From contig DKUB01000023.1 of NCBI GenBank assembly GCA_002490465.1, positions 1-48,130 of the forward strand: a stretch of 48,130 bases of DNA. Reading direction: 5' to 3'. The notes beneath the pieces were generated by a model, which worked only from the letters and a program-made list of their open reading frames with translations, did not search any database and was not told where the DNA came from. Below are positions 40,710 through 48,130 of this stretch, in pieces. This stretch comes from Lachnoclostridium sp. UBA7215 (GTDB lineage: Bacteria > Bacillota > Clostridia > Lachnospirales > Lachnospiraceae). The position numbers were made by a program, and so were the translations under genes. How positions within the stretch are numbered: position 1 is the first letter of the stretch; each line of letters opens with the position of its first letter.

Positions 40710-41903
40710 CTAACATTCTCCTGTTTCTCTTAAGCGGATATATTGGTTGTGGCGGATTTGAGTTCCATTTTCTGCCAAATCCTCAATTTCTGCAAATACT
40801 TTTTTTACATCACCAATTGTAAAATCACGTCCGGCGAGACCATAGGTATAATACGCCGTTTCCAACATGACTTTATTCTTGTAAAGGGCAGCGGATACCT
40901 CACTTCCAAGCGGCCCGTAATTGCCATTGTAGCTCTCACATCGGTCCATAATTGCTACTGCCCTGCAGTTTTTCAAAGCTGCAGCAATCTCATCTGCCGG
41001 AAATGGACGGAATACCCGAAGCTTTAACACGCCCACTTTTTTTCCCTCCTGACGCAGCTCATCTACTGCCTCCTTCGCTGTTCCGGCAGCAGAACCCATA
41101 ATTAACATAATAGTATCGGCATCTTCTGTCCGGTACTCTTCAAACAGACCAAAGCCCCTGCCTGACAATGCCTTAAACTTCTCTGCCACTTCAAGAATAA
41201 CCTCTTTCGACCGCTCCATCGCAAGCGCCTGGTTTTTCTTTGCCTCCATGGCATAATTGGATACGGAATAAGGCCCTACCGCAATTGGTTTCCCCGGATT
41301 CAAAAGATATTCTTCCGGTTTATATTCACCGGTAAAATCCTTCACCTGACTGTCTTCTAAAAGTTCTATATTTTCCACTGCATGGCTTGTAATAAATCCA
41401 TCCTGACATATCATAACCGGAAGATGCACCCTTGTATCCTCTGCAATTGGATAAGCCTGGATAAAATTATCATATGCTTCCTGATTATTCTCCGCATAAA
41501 TCTGAATCCAGCCCGTGTCCCTGGCTCCCATACTATCCGAATGGTCACAGTTAATATTAATTGGCCCGGAAAGTGTACGGTTTACAAGAGCTAATACAAG
41601 CGGCAGCCTGTTCGAGGCTGCTAGTAAAAGCTCCTCCCACATCAGTGCAAGACCTGCCGATGATGTAGCTGTCAGGCTTCTTGCCCCGGCCGCTTCCGCA
41701 CCGATTGTCGCACTCATGGCTGAATGCTCGCTCTCAACCGGAATAAATTCCGTATCTATCTCTCCATTTGCAATATAAGTGGATACCATTTGCGGTATTT
41801 CTGTTGAAGGAGTAATAGGAAATGCCGGCATAACATCCGGATTAATCTGGCGAATCGCATAGGCCACTGCTTCATTTCCTGACATACGCTCTTTTATTGC
41901 CAT
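40710..41903 (-). CDS. porA: 2-oxoacid:ferredoxin oxidoreductase, alpha subunit
   Basis: 397 residues, normal for the alpha chain. It binds the 2-oxoacid and part of the TPP. Family segments: GNEAVAYAIRQINPDVMPAFPITPSTEIPQ near the start, ESEHSAMSATIGAEAAGARSLTATSSAGLALMWEEL, NINCDHSDSMGARDTGWIQ, and the C-terminal domain with LKLRVFRPFPADEIAAALKN and DRCESYNGNYGPLGSEV. The order and lengths fit pyruvate or 2-ketoisovalerate oxidoreductases; the substrate cannot be fixed by eye. Its start codon shares one base with the porD stop. Confidence 0.93.
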   Translation of the reverse strand: MAIKERMSGNEAVAYAIRQINPDVMPAFPITPSTEIPQMVSTYIANGEIDTEFIPVESEHSAMSATIGAEAAGARSLTATSSAGLALMWEELLLAASNRLPLVLALVNRTLSGPININCDHSDSMGARDTGWIQIYAENNQEAYDNFIQAYPIAEDTRVHLPVMICQDGFITSHAVENIELLEDSQVKDFTGEYKPEEYLLNPGKPIAVGPYSVSNYAMEAKKNQALAMERSKEVILEVAEKFKALSGRGFGLFEEYRTEDADTIMLIMGSAAGTAKEAVDELRQEGKKVGVLKLRVFRPFPADEIAAALKNCRAVAIMDRCESYNGNYGPLGSEVSAALYKNKVMLETAYYTYGLAGRDFTIGDVKKVFAEIEDLAENGTQIRHNQYIRLRETGEC

Positions 41904-42208
41904 TATATATTTCCCTCCTTCATCTCAATTGCACCAAAGGGACACACTTTGGCACAAATGCCGCATCCCTTACAATGGTCATAGTCAAAATCAGTTCTTT
42001 TTCCCTGCACAACAGGAATACTGCTGTCCGGGCAAACCGGTGTACACAGAAGACACTGTTTGCATCTATCTGCCAGATAAACCGGTGTATTTGTCCTCCA
42101 TTCACCCGTATTAAAATGTTTGGAAGTTCCGCCGGCAAAAGTCATCAAACCCTCTGTCAAATCCTGATACGGCGAACTCTCACTTATCTTAGTCACATCA
42201 GTTCTCAT
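41903..42208 (-). CDS. porD: 2-oxoacid:ferredoxin oxidoreductase, delta subunit (2x[4Fe-4S] ferredoxin)
   Basis: 101 residues. Two CxxCxxCxxxCP cluster motifs are visible: CKQCLLCTPVCPDSSI and CKGCGICAKVCPFGAI, which hold two [4Fe-4S] clusters that pass electrons from the TPP site to free ferredoxin. The N-terminal ~40 residues are the usual family extension (FNTGEWRTNTPVY before the first cluster). The start ATG has GGAGAG 6 nt upstream. It lies 30 nt after porC. Confidence 0.94.
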   Translation of the reverse strand: MRTDVTKISESSPYQDLTEGLMTFAGGTSKHFNTGEWRTNTPVYLADRCKQCLLCTPVCPDSSIPVVQGKRTDFDYDHCKGCGICAKVCPFGAIEMKEGNI

Positions 42209-42238
42209 TTTTTCTCTCCATTCACGTATACTGTATCG

Positions 42239-42838
42239 TCAGCTTGCTGCATCCGCAGAAACCGCCTCTGCTACCACATCATAGGAACGTGTAAGCGCCC
42301 GCATATTTCCCTCAATCACTTCCGGCTTTCTTGCAAATTTATGTTCATAGGAGGCTTTCATTTCATGAATAAATGTATCCCGCGGCATAATTCCGCTTAC
42401 AGCTACCGCTGCAGCAAGCATCGGTGAATTCGGGAAATTTTTCCCTAACTCCTCGACAGAAATGTGGCGGGCATCAATTGTATAAATCCGACCCTTATAA
42501 CCATTCAAAAGCCCTGAAATCTCCTCGCGGCTCTTTGGTGTGTTAATAATAATTGCCCCTGTCTCTTTCAGCCCTGCTGTTACATCTACAGAAGTCAGAA
42601 GTGTCTCATCCACTACAACAACAAAGTCCGGATGATAGATATTGGAATGCACCCGGATTTTATCAGCGCTAATCCTGTTATAAGCAGTTATCGGCGCTCC
42701 CATTCGCTCCGGTCCATACTCTGGAAATCCCTGTACATTCTGACCAGTCTTAAACGCGACATCCGCCAGCAATAGCGCTGCTGTTTTGGCCCCCTGGCCA
42801 CCGCGCCCATGCCATCTGATTTCTATCCCGTTTTTCAT
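42239..42838 (-). CDS. porC: 2-oxoacid:ferredoxin oxidoreductase, gamma subunit
   Basis: 199 residues from the ATG at 42838, with GGAGG 5 nt upstream; a TTG four codons earlier overlaps that site. The gamma chain closes the complex. Family segments: IRWHGRGGQGAKTAALLLADVAF at the start, GFPEYGPERMGAPITAYNRIS and VVVVDETLL. It lies 12 nt after the cytidylate-kinase-like gene, so the five genes appear to be one unit. Confidence 0.93.
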   Translation of the reverse strand: MKNGIEIRWHGRGGQGAKTAALLLADVAFKTGQNVQGFPEYGPERMGAPITAYNRISADKIRVHSNIYHPDFVVVVDETLLTSVDVTAGLKETGAIIINTPKSREEISGLLNGYKGRIYTIDARHISVEELGKNFPNSPMLAAAVAVSGIMPRDTFIHEMKASYEHKFARKPEVIEGNMRALTRSYDVVAEAVSADAAS

Positions 42839-42850
42839 TTCATCCTCCAA

Positions 42851-43459
42851 TCATTTGTTTCCATAAACAATTTCAACATATTTTTCTATCAGCTCCACCG
42901 CACCGTCGATTCCCGTCCGGCTGCAATTAAGGCACATATCATAATTTCTGGAATCTCCCCACTTAAAATCGGAGTGCCTGTTATGATAAGCCTGTCTCGA
43001 TTTGTCATGACGCGCCATTTTGAATAAGGCTTCATTTTTTGACAGTTGATATGTCTCCTCTACGTGGGCAATTTTTTCTTCTTTATTCCCGGTAATAAAG
43101 ACAGAAACAAGACCATCCCTTCCTGCCAGAACAGTTTCCGAACAGCGCCCCAACACTACAAAAGACTCCCCGTTATCTGCCTTTTTGCGCAAATACTCAA
43201 ATTGCATCTGCGCCAGGTTTTCCTCCATGGAATTGGAATGTCCCTTTACTGTGCGGGACAGAAACGGATTTTTCGGCTTTTCATCGTGTTCTTCCCACTG
43301 TTTGTGGTGTTCCTCTCCAAGTCCTTTATCTTTCGCGATCTCTTCCAGCATATTACGGTTAAGCAGGGGCAACCCCAAATCCTCAGCTATTTTCTGAGCT
43401 ACCAAATGCCCGCCAGTACCATATTCACGGCTAATGGATATCATAAGTTGTCTTCCCAT
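42851..43459 (-). CDS. Cytidylate kinase-like family protein
   Basis: 202 residues. It belongs to the cytidylate-kinase-like group: the N-terminal ISISREYGTGGHLVAQKIAEDLGLPL replaces a standard P-loop, and later come FVVLGRCSETVLAG, VFITGNKEEKIAHV and HNRHSDFKWGDSRNYDMCLN with the usual Arg/Asp pattern. The family probably phosphorylates a small molecule, but its substrate is not established. The start ATG has GGAGGG 6 nt upstream. Position directly before porC suggests a shared transcript with the oxoacid oxidoreductase; the reason for the link is not known to me. Confidence 0.88.
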   Translation of the reverse strand: MGRQLMISISREYGTGGHLVAQKIAEDLGLPLLNRNMLEEIAKDKGLGEEHHKQWEEHDEKPKNPFLSRTVKGHSNSMEENLAQMQFEYLRKKADNGESFVVLGRCSETVLAGRDGLVSVFITGNKEEKIAHVEETYQLSKNEALFKMARHDKSRQAYHNRHSDFKWGDSRNYDMCLNCSRTGIDGAVELIEKYVEIVYGNK

Positions 43460-43498
43460 AATGCTCCCTCCATTCTAAAACAATAATATGACTTATCG

Positions 43499-44617
43499 TT
43501 ATTTCTTTTTTATCCTGAATTTTACCGTTGTTGTATTTCCGGCTTTATCTGTCACTTTTACCGTATATTTCTGCTTCTTTTTCAAGGTCACTTTTTTGGT
43601 ACTGCTTTTTTTGCCATTTATCCTTACAGATTTGATTCCGGTATTGTCAGAAAATTTCAATGATACTTTTTTCTTATACGTCTTTTGATTTTTTACCCCT
43701 TTTACTATCGGCTTTTTTGTGTCAATTGTGAAGACTACTTTTGTAATATTTTTATTTGCATCTGTGGCAAGTACCGTATGGCTGCCCTCATTGCTGACCT
43801 TAAACGCTGCTGCATTATAGCGCTTACCATCCAGGGCAATACTGGGCACACTGACATTATCACTCACGTTCACCGTTACCGGCTTGTTATAATAACCTTT
43901 ATTTTTTACCCCGGTTACCTTTGGCCTGACTTTATCCCCTGAAATAATCGGATTATTACCTGTCACAGCAATAAACCGGCCATCATCCGGTAGGGCATCC
44001 AGATTCCATGTAACTGTCTTTCCACTATTAATGCCATTTGACTCTGTAATAACCTCCGGCAGTGTCACCAAAACCAGAATAGTGAGATTGGTCCGGGCAA
44101 TAAAATCATTGTAATCGCTAACCCCGGCCTCTTTCATTTCTTTTTCAATCTGACTGATATCGGTGGGTTCAGAACCCGTATCTATCGTGGCAATAAATCG
44201 GTCCGATGTTATTTCGGCAGATGAGAAAGGCGCTTCCTGGTCTTCATAGAGTGATGTATCCTTTACCCCTTCACTGATTTTACTCCTGTAAACATCATCC
44301 TCTGTCATAAATTTCTGAAGCTCAGACGTACTGTTAAATCCTATTGTGCGGCTAAAAGAATAATACTGCTGTCCGGAAATGGTCTCCATCCCCACCTCGT
44401 AACCCTCGCCAAACATCTCCTCCAGACTGCCATTCCCTCCAGAAGTCAATGCGTCGTAGACTGATTTTAAAATTAGCGTTTTTATACCATAAGTACATGT
44501 GCCGTCTTTCTGTATATTAAAATTCATTTGCTCCTGCGCACAGCCTGTTATTAATCCTGACGTTAAAACAAACACAATTAAACAGACCGCCGCAGTATGT
44601 TTCTTCATTCCTTTCAT
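43499..44617 (-). CDS. Lipoprotein with C-terminal Ig-like repeats
   Basis: 372 residues. The signal sequence ends in the lipobox LITGCAQ, so the mature protein is membrane-anchored through Cys26. Residues ~30-210 are an uncharacterised alpha+beta domain starting MNFNIQKDGTCTYGIKT. The C-terminal part has two Ig-like beta-sandwich repeats of about 70 residues, each with a (P)xVxGVKNxxxYxKxV opening and a K/T-rich end (VKFRIKKK). The start ATG has AGGAGG 5 nt upstream. Its stop lies 39 nt before the cytidylate-kinase-like gene, so read-through into the por genes is possible. Function unknown; a surface role in binding or anchoring is inferred. Confidence 0.78.
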   Translation of the reverse strand: MKGMKKHTAAVCLIVFVLTSGLITGCAQEQMNFNIQKDGTCTYGIKTLILKSVYDALTSGGNGSLEEMFGEGYEVGMETISGQQYYSFSRTIGFNSTSELQKFMTEDDVYRSKISEGVKDTSLYEDQEAPFSSAEITSDRFIATIDTGSEPTDISQIEKEMKEAGVSDYNDFIARTNLTILVLVTLPEVITESNGINSGKTVTWNLDALPDDGRFIAVTGNNPIISGDKVRPKVTGVKNKGYYNKPVTVNVSDNVSVPSIALDGKRYNAAAFKVSNEGSHTVLATDANKNITKVVFTIDTKKPIVKGVKNQKTYKKKVSLKFSDNTGIKSVRINGKKSSTKKVTLKKKQKYTVKVTDKAGNTTTVKFRIKKK

Positions 44618-44663
44618 TGTCTCCTCCTTTTTAATTAATACAGAACAAAGTTTCTACAAAATA

Positions 44664-44669
44664 ACTATA
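44664..44669 (-). promoter_or_regulatory. Extended -10 box of the Ig-repeat lipoprotein gene
   Basis: The minus strand reads TGGTATAGT, an extended -10 (TGn then TATAGT) about 47 nt before the start. No good -35 is seen, which is common with extended -10 promoters. The rest of 44618-44820 is A+T-rich spacer plus the opposite promoter. Confidence 0.45.
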
Positions 44670-44741
44670 CCATAATTTCACCCGGCAATAAATAGTAAAG
44701 TTTCCCAAAAAAAATTTATTTTTCAAAAATTTATTTTGCTA

Positions 44742-44770
44742 TTGGAAAGATTTCAATAATACGATATAAT
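44742..44770 (+). promoter_or_regulatory. Promoter of the HD-GYP gene
   Basis: TTGGAA (44742-44747), a 17-nt spacer and a perfect TATAAT (44765-44770), 50 nt before the TTG start codon. Confidence 0.75.
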
Positions 44771-44820
44771 AAAAATAATGGATTACGACAAATTTCGAGA
44801 GATGCTGGGAGGAATATTCT

Positions 44821-45924
44821 TTGATAAAACGATATTTTGTCCGCACAAACTCTTTAAAAGAGGGGATGCGGATCGGACAGAACATAAAAGACCGGATGGA
44901 CCGCACTTTGATTGCGAGAGGCACTCCGCTGGACGCCTATTTGATTGAGGGGCTTGCCAAACGCGGTGTAAACGGTGTATACATACAGGAGGGGGAAGAG
45001 GACGAAGAACCTCAAAAGCCTGATATGAACCTGCCTCCTATCGTGCGCCACAATATTGAAAAGGCGCGCGTAGATGACCCCGTAAAAGTCCGTCTGTCAG
45101 AAAGTGTCAAGAAAAGAGTTTCCGAGGGCATCCAGTATCTTTATAATAACTCTGATTCTTCTGAATTTGCTAATACAAGTACAAAAATCACCAATGATCT
45201 GATGAAAGCCATTGATGACAACGAGGCACTGGCCGTTGATATCAGCGCCCTCAAAACAAGTGATGAATACACATTTAAACACAGCGTAGACGTAGCTACG
45301 ATGTCTATGATTATTGCCAAACGCCTTGGAATGCCGCAAAAAGATGTATATAATATTGGTATTGCCGGCCTTTTACACGATATGGGCAAATCGAAAATAC
45401 CGCTTGAAATTTTAAATAAGCCTGCGCGCCTGAGCGATGAGGAGTTTGCTGTGATGAAACAACACTCCGAACTGGGTTACGGCATTCTGAAAAATAAAGA
45501 CGAGTTTACGGATGCCATTTCTATTGCTGTTTTGCAGCACCATGAAAAAATGAACGGCAGAGGATACCCGTTTGGCTGTACTTCGGATAAAATTATACCC
45601 TATGCAAAAATACTCTCTGTTGCGGACGTGTATGACGCCCTTGTAACTGAACGCCCTTATAAAAAATCCTTCTCCCAGAGAACTGCCGTTGAGATGATTA
45701 TGTCTATGACAGATGAGCTCGACATTAACGCCATGCGCGGCTTTTTGCAGACCATTATCCTCTATCCGGTCGATTCCACCGTAACACTTAGCAACGGGGA
45801 AGAAGCACGGGTTGTTGAGAATAAGTCAAACTCCGTGCTCCGCCCCACTGTCGTCGGCCTGGAAAGCGGCACTGTGTATAATCTGGCAGAGGATGTAAAC
45901 TGCGCGAATATAATTATTCAGTAA
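44821..45924 (+). CDS. HD-GYP domain protein, probable cyclic-di-GMP phosphodiesterase
   Basis: 367 residues from TTG at 44821; GGGAGG 8 nt upstream decides this start over a nearby out-of-frame ATG. Residues ~1-140 are an N-terminal domain found in many clostridial HD-GYP proteins. The HD-GYP part (~145-310) has H154 (TFKHSVDVA), HDMGK (186-190), KQHSELGYGIL, the GYP signature HHEKMNGRGYP (240-250) and SVADVYDALVTERPYKK, all metal-ligand positions intact, so it should be active in breaking cyclic-di-GMP. A C-terminal beta domain of ~60 residues follows. It is cytosolic. Its stop is 7 nt from the stop of the converging gene. Confidence 0.92.
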   Translation: MIKRYFVRTNSLKEGMRIGQNIKDRMDRTLIARGTPLDAYLIEGLAKRGVNGVYIQEGEEDEEPQKPDMNLPPIVRHNIEKARVDDPVKVRLSESVKKRVSEGIQYLYNNSDSSEFANTSTKITNDLMKAIDDNEALAVDISALKTSDEYTFKHSVDVATMSMIIAKRLGMPQKDVYNIGIAGLLHDMGKSKIPLEILNKPARLSDEEFAVMKQHSELGYGILKNKDEFTDAISIAVLQHHEKMNGRGYPFGCTSDKIIPYAKILSVADVYDALVTERPYKKSFSQRTAVEMIMSMTDELDINAMRGFLQTIILYPVDSTVTLSNGEEARVVENKSNSVLRPTVVGLESGTVYNLAEDVNCANIIIQ

Positions 45925-45931
45925 ATGCTAT

Positions 45932-47281
45932 TTATTTCGGGCAGACCATTATATATTGCAAACTTCCAAATTTACCGGTAATCCTGGAGCGCTGAATGGT
46001 CTGATCCCACTTCACCTTATTTGGAGCAACCCAGTTGCAGTCCACATAGGTGATTGTATTCCCTGATACCGCTGTAACCATAATCGTATGTGGTCTTTTG
46101 CAGCGAATGATATCCCCTCTCTTTAATGTATTCAAGTTATATACTTTTTTCCAATTATTAGGATTACTACCGGTCAGTGCCTCTCCCAAAGTCAGGGCAA
46201 AGCCATGACACTGCCATGCCAGATTATGAAAGGAACCATTCCAATAAGAATAATTGGGATATTTTGCTTTCAAAGCTGCAAAGTTCAAATCACTCTTTGT
46301 CACTGGTTTTGTAGGAATAAGTTTCCACTTCTGCGCTGTTGTCCCATTGGCTTTATACATCTGGATATTCGTATTATTGGCAGCCCTTGCACCATTTACA
46401 TCGACAACAAGACCATTGCTCTTACACGTTATGACATAACAGCCCGCGCCTGCACTCGTTACTTTCCAACGCTGCGCCGCCATACCGTTCGACGTGTACT
46501 GCTGTATGTTTGTCCCATTTGTTTTTCCTGCTCCGGCACAATCCAGCACTTTTCCACTATTTACGTTACAAATGATATAACTGCCATCTGCCTGGCGGGT
46601 AAACCTAAATTTCTGTGCGTTTGTCCCATTGTCCTCATAGAGCTGTACATTTGCAGAATCCGCACCGGAAGCCCCATTTACATCCATTACATAATTCCCA
46701 TTTAATGCTGACACTACTTTATATGTCCCGTTCGGAACCATTGCGGCAGAAATTCCACCTGCTCCCCCTCCAGCAGAAGGCAATATATATGCGTTTAACT
46801 CTGAGGTTTTGACAAAAGCATATTTATATCCGCCACTGACTGGATATTTTACTTGTGTATAATTTCCCGAAGCACCTAGGACTTTAACAGAATCCCCTTT
46901 TGCAATATATCCATAACTGCTTCCGCCCACCCTGCGGTATGTTGTGATTTTAGCACGCGAAGCATAACTGCTCCCCATTGTCCTTGTCAATATTTTCCCT
47001 GTACTGATATAACCCGTTTTTGTTCCCCGTGAGATGGGGTAAGTCACCTTACAGTAACGGTCTGTAACCGTATGGACGGTTATCTCATCGGATGGATAAA
47101 TGGTCCCGTAATTCCGGCTGAGACCCGTATTGGAGTACACCTGTACATTCGCATTGCCGATTGTGTAACATTTTGTTGCTGCCTTTGCCTGAACAACCCC
47201 GCTGATTGATAAACTGCCAAGCACTGTAAAAATAAATATTGACAATGCAAACACTTTCTTTTTGATTCCTGCATCTCTCAT
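45932..47281 (-). CDS. Secreted SH3/ricin-lectin protein with C-terminal CHAP- or amidase-like domain
   Basis: 449 residues from the ATG at 47281 (AAGGTG 6 nt upstream); a GTG three codons earlier lacks a site. The signal peptide ends near VVQAKA. Two SH3-like wall-binding repeats span ~38-165, each with a (K/Q)VxYP(I/V)S core. A Gly-rich linker follows, then a ricin-type beta-trefoil (~182-323) with three QxW-like repeats (AQKFRF, AQRWKV, AQKWKL). The C-terminal ~115 residues carry WQCHGFALTLGEAL (Cys358) and KRPHTIMVTAVSG (His398), which recalls the Cys-His pair of CHAP/NlpC-type peptidoglycan amidases. It probably binds cell-wall or host glycans and cleaves peptides or amides outside the cell; the enzymatic reading is inference. 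Confidence 0.8.
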   Translation of the reverse strand: MRDAGIKKKVFALSIFIFTVLGSLSISGVVQAKAATKCYTIGNANVQVYSNTGLSRNYGTIYPSDEITVHTVTDRYCKVTYPISRGTKTGYISTGKILTRTMGSSYASRAKITTYRRVGGSSYGYIAKGDSVKVLGASGNYTQVKYPVSGGYKYAFVKTSELNAYILPSAGGGAGGISAAMVPNGTYKVVSALNGNYVMDVNGASGADSANVQLYEDNGTNAQKFRFTRQADGSYIICNVNSGKVLDCAGAGKTNGTNIQQYTSNGMAAQRWKVTSAGAGCYVITCKSNGLVVDVNGARAANNTNIQMYKANGTTAQKWKLIPTKPVTKSDLNFAALKAKYPNYSYWNGSFHNLAWQCHGFALTLGEALTGSNPNNWKKVYNLNTLKRGDIIRCKRPHTIMVTAVSGNTITYVDCNWVAPNKVKWDQTIQRSRITGKFGSLQYIMVCPK

Positions 47282-47489
47282 AAAAATCACCTTTCCCTTC
47301 TTAATTTTCTTTATATTGTTGATTTGTTTTATCTTGAATACAGATTAACTCGGAATCCATTTCTTTTTCTAATTTGTAACTTTTAACAAGATTATTGTCA
47401 TATTTTGTATATAATAAGCCACAATGGATTTACAACGTTTCATTCAGTGTCAGAATCCGATTCGAGTTAAGAAACCCCTAAAGCATATT

Positions 47490-48130
47490 TTATTGGTATT
47501 TCGCAATCATCGGCTTTATATAATGAATAAGTAAATCCATCAACTGAACAACCATATCACATGCATCCACGAACGCAATATCTTGCGAATATTCAAAATC
47601 CTTTTGATAGTTATCCCATTGTTTCTGCATAATTTCACTGTTCCTGACAGTATCCATAATTTTACGATAATCCTTAACCACCGCTTTTGAACCACGCTTA
47701 TCTACAGTTGCATTCAATGCCTCCTTTAACGAATTAAATTCTATATTTGAATACTGCAACTTAGCCAATATGTATATATCGTAATAATCTCTTGGTCTTG
47801 TGTTTTGATCACCTCTGGATATTACCGTTTCCAATTTTTCTGCCAATATCGTTTCTAAATTGTAGGCAAGCACCGAAATACTTCTGTCCTCTAAAAGAAG
47901 TTTGAATCGATATTCGATTTCTTTCGGAGTTATCTTATCACCTGTAGTAATATCCAATTTCAAAGGAACTGCCATTGGCGGATAATTTGCAGAAAGTGAA
48001 ACACGATACCCTGTATATTCATCTCCCTCACGAATCTCTCCAATATTCCGAAAACTAAATGCTACGTCATCATTTATTTCTATTTTACAGATTTCCTCAA
48101 ACATTTCCCTGACAGTCTGCTCATTTACAG
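47490..48130 (-). CDS. AbiEii-type nucleotidyltransferase toxin, C-terminal part (runs off the right edge)
   Basis: 213 codons are visible; the frame stays open to the window edge, so the ATG at 48104 is probably internal and the true start lies outside. The visible part matches the C-terminal two thirds of the nucleotidyl transferase AbiEii/AbiGii toxin family: VPLKLDITTGDKITP, the LETILAEKLETVISRG segment and the signature RPRDYYDIYILAKL. In type IV toxin-antitoxin systems the toxin modifies a target with a nucleotide and an AbiEi-type transcription factor counters it. The antitoxin and the catalytic GSxxD motif are not in the window. The gene is A+T-rich like the left-edge accessory block. 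The 208 nt before it hold nothing I can name. Confidence 0.85.
   Translation of the reverse strand, partial: VNEQTVREMFEEICKIEINDDVAFSFRNIGEIREGDEYTGYRVSLSANYPPMAVPLKLDITTGDKITPKEIEYRFKLLLEDRSISVLAYNLETILAEKLETVISRGDQNTRPRDYYDIYILAKLQYSNIEFNSLKEALNATVDKRGSKAVVKDYRKIMDTVRNSEIMQKQWDNYQKDFEYSQDIAFVDACDMVVQLMDLLIHYIKPMIAKYQ

Noticed and set aside
44779..44949. A 56-codon ATG frame that overlaps the start of the HD-GYP gene
   Set aside because: It has no ribosome site of its own and resembles no protein; the TTG with GGAGG serves the HD-GYP gene. A regulatory upstream frame cannot be excluded.
1..48130. CRISPR arrays, rRNA or tRNA genes and intact insertion sequences
   Set aside because: No regularly spaced repeats, cloverleaf or rRNA-like stretch, or full transposase gene was seen; a dedicated scan would be needed to be certain for tRNA.

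Overview
The window looks like a chromosome segment of an anaerobic gut Firmicute, most likely Lachnospiraceae (Clostridia). The grounds are an hrcA-grpE-dnaK-dnaJ operon under CIRCE control, a T-box leader before aspS2-gatCAB, a ferredoxin-linked 2-oxoacid oxidoreductase, a LysM-GH18 protein of the spore-cortex hydrolase type, and many plant- and host-glycan enzymes (GH115, UxaC, three GH2 polypeptides). This placement comes from gene content; no rRNA or tRNA gene was seen. Most genes lie on the minus strand; only four confident genes are on the plus strand.

Layout. 1-4900 is an A+T-rich accessory block: the start of a secreted protein, a zinc-ribbon membrane protein, a small protein built of two repeats, an intergenic stretch with two related long palindromes, and a two-gene cassette of an HEPN-like protein plus an 872-residue ATPase with two P-loops. 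The cassette is the best candidate here for an undescribed (possibly defence) system. 5100-13770 is core: enolase (its Shine-Dalgarno lies inside a 15-bp hairpin), a cytoplasmic aryl-sulfate sulfotransferase, and dnaJ, dnaK, grpE and hrcA with a perfect CIRCE. 13784-19250 holds lrgAB and an intracellular GH115 alpha-glucuronidase next to glucuronate isomerase, which together would take glucuronic acid off xylan fragments into central metabolism. A FliK-like gene (19256-21163) is transcribed divergently. 21254-28526 holds a large secreted multidomain GH2 enzyme and a two-subunit LacL/LacM beta-galactosidase, followed by a PilZ gene.

28964-33972 is the tRNA-dependent amidation operon (T-box, aspS2, gatC, gatA, gatB). 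It makes Asn-tRNA(Asn) and/or Gln-tRNA(Gln) from misacylated precursors. The leader carries GAAC at a plausible specifier position, so the overlapping codons GAA (Glu) and AAC (Asn) could be read, as described for the Clostridium acetobutylicum transamidation operon. 33982-37614 is a large hybrid histidine kinase with two solute-binding sensor domains. After it come the LysM-GH18 gene and a lipoprotein, a four-subunit 2-oxoacid:ferredoxin oxidoreductase with a cytidylate-kinase-like gene, another lipoprotein, an HD-GYP protein, and a secreted ricin-lectin/amidase-like protein. The window ends inside an AbiEii-type nucleotidyltransferase toxin gene. PilZ and HD-GYP proteins point to cyclic-di-GMP signalling.

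Start codons were re-chosen where the longest open frame ignores the ribosome-binding site (for example dnaJ, hrcA, grpE, gatA, lacL, porB, porC, the hybrid kinase). All functional names rest on motif and family recognition by eye; no database search was run.
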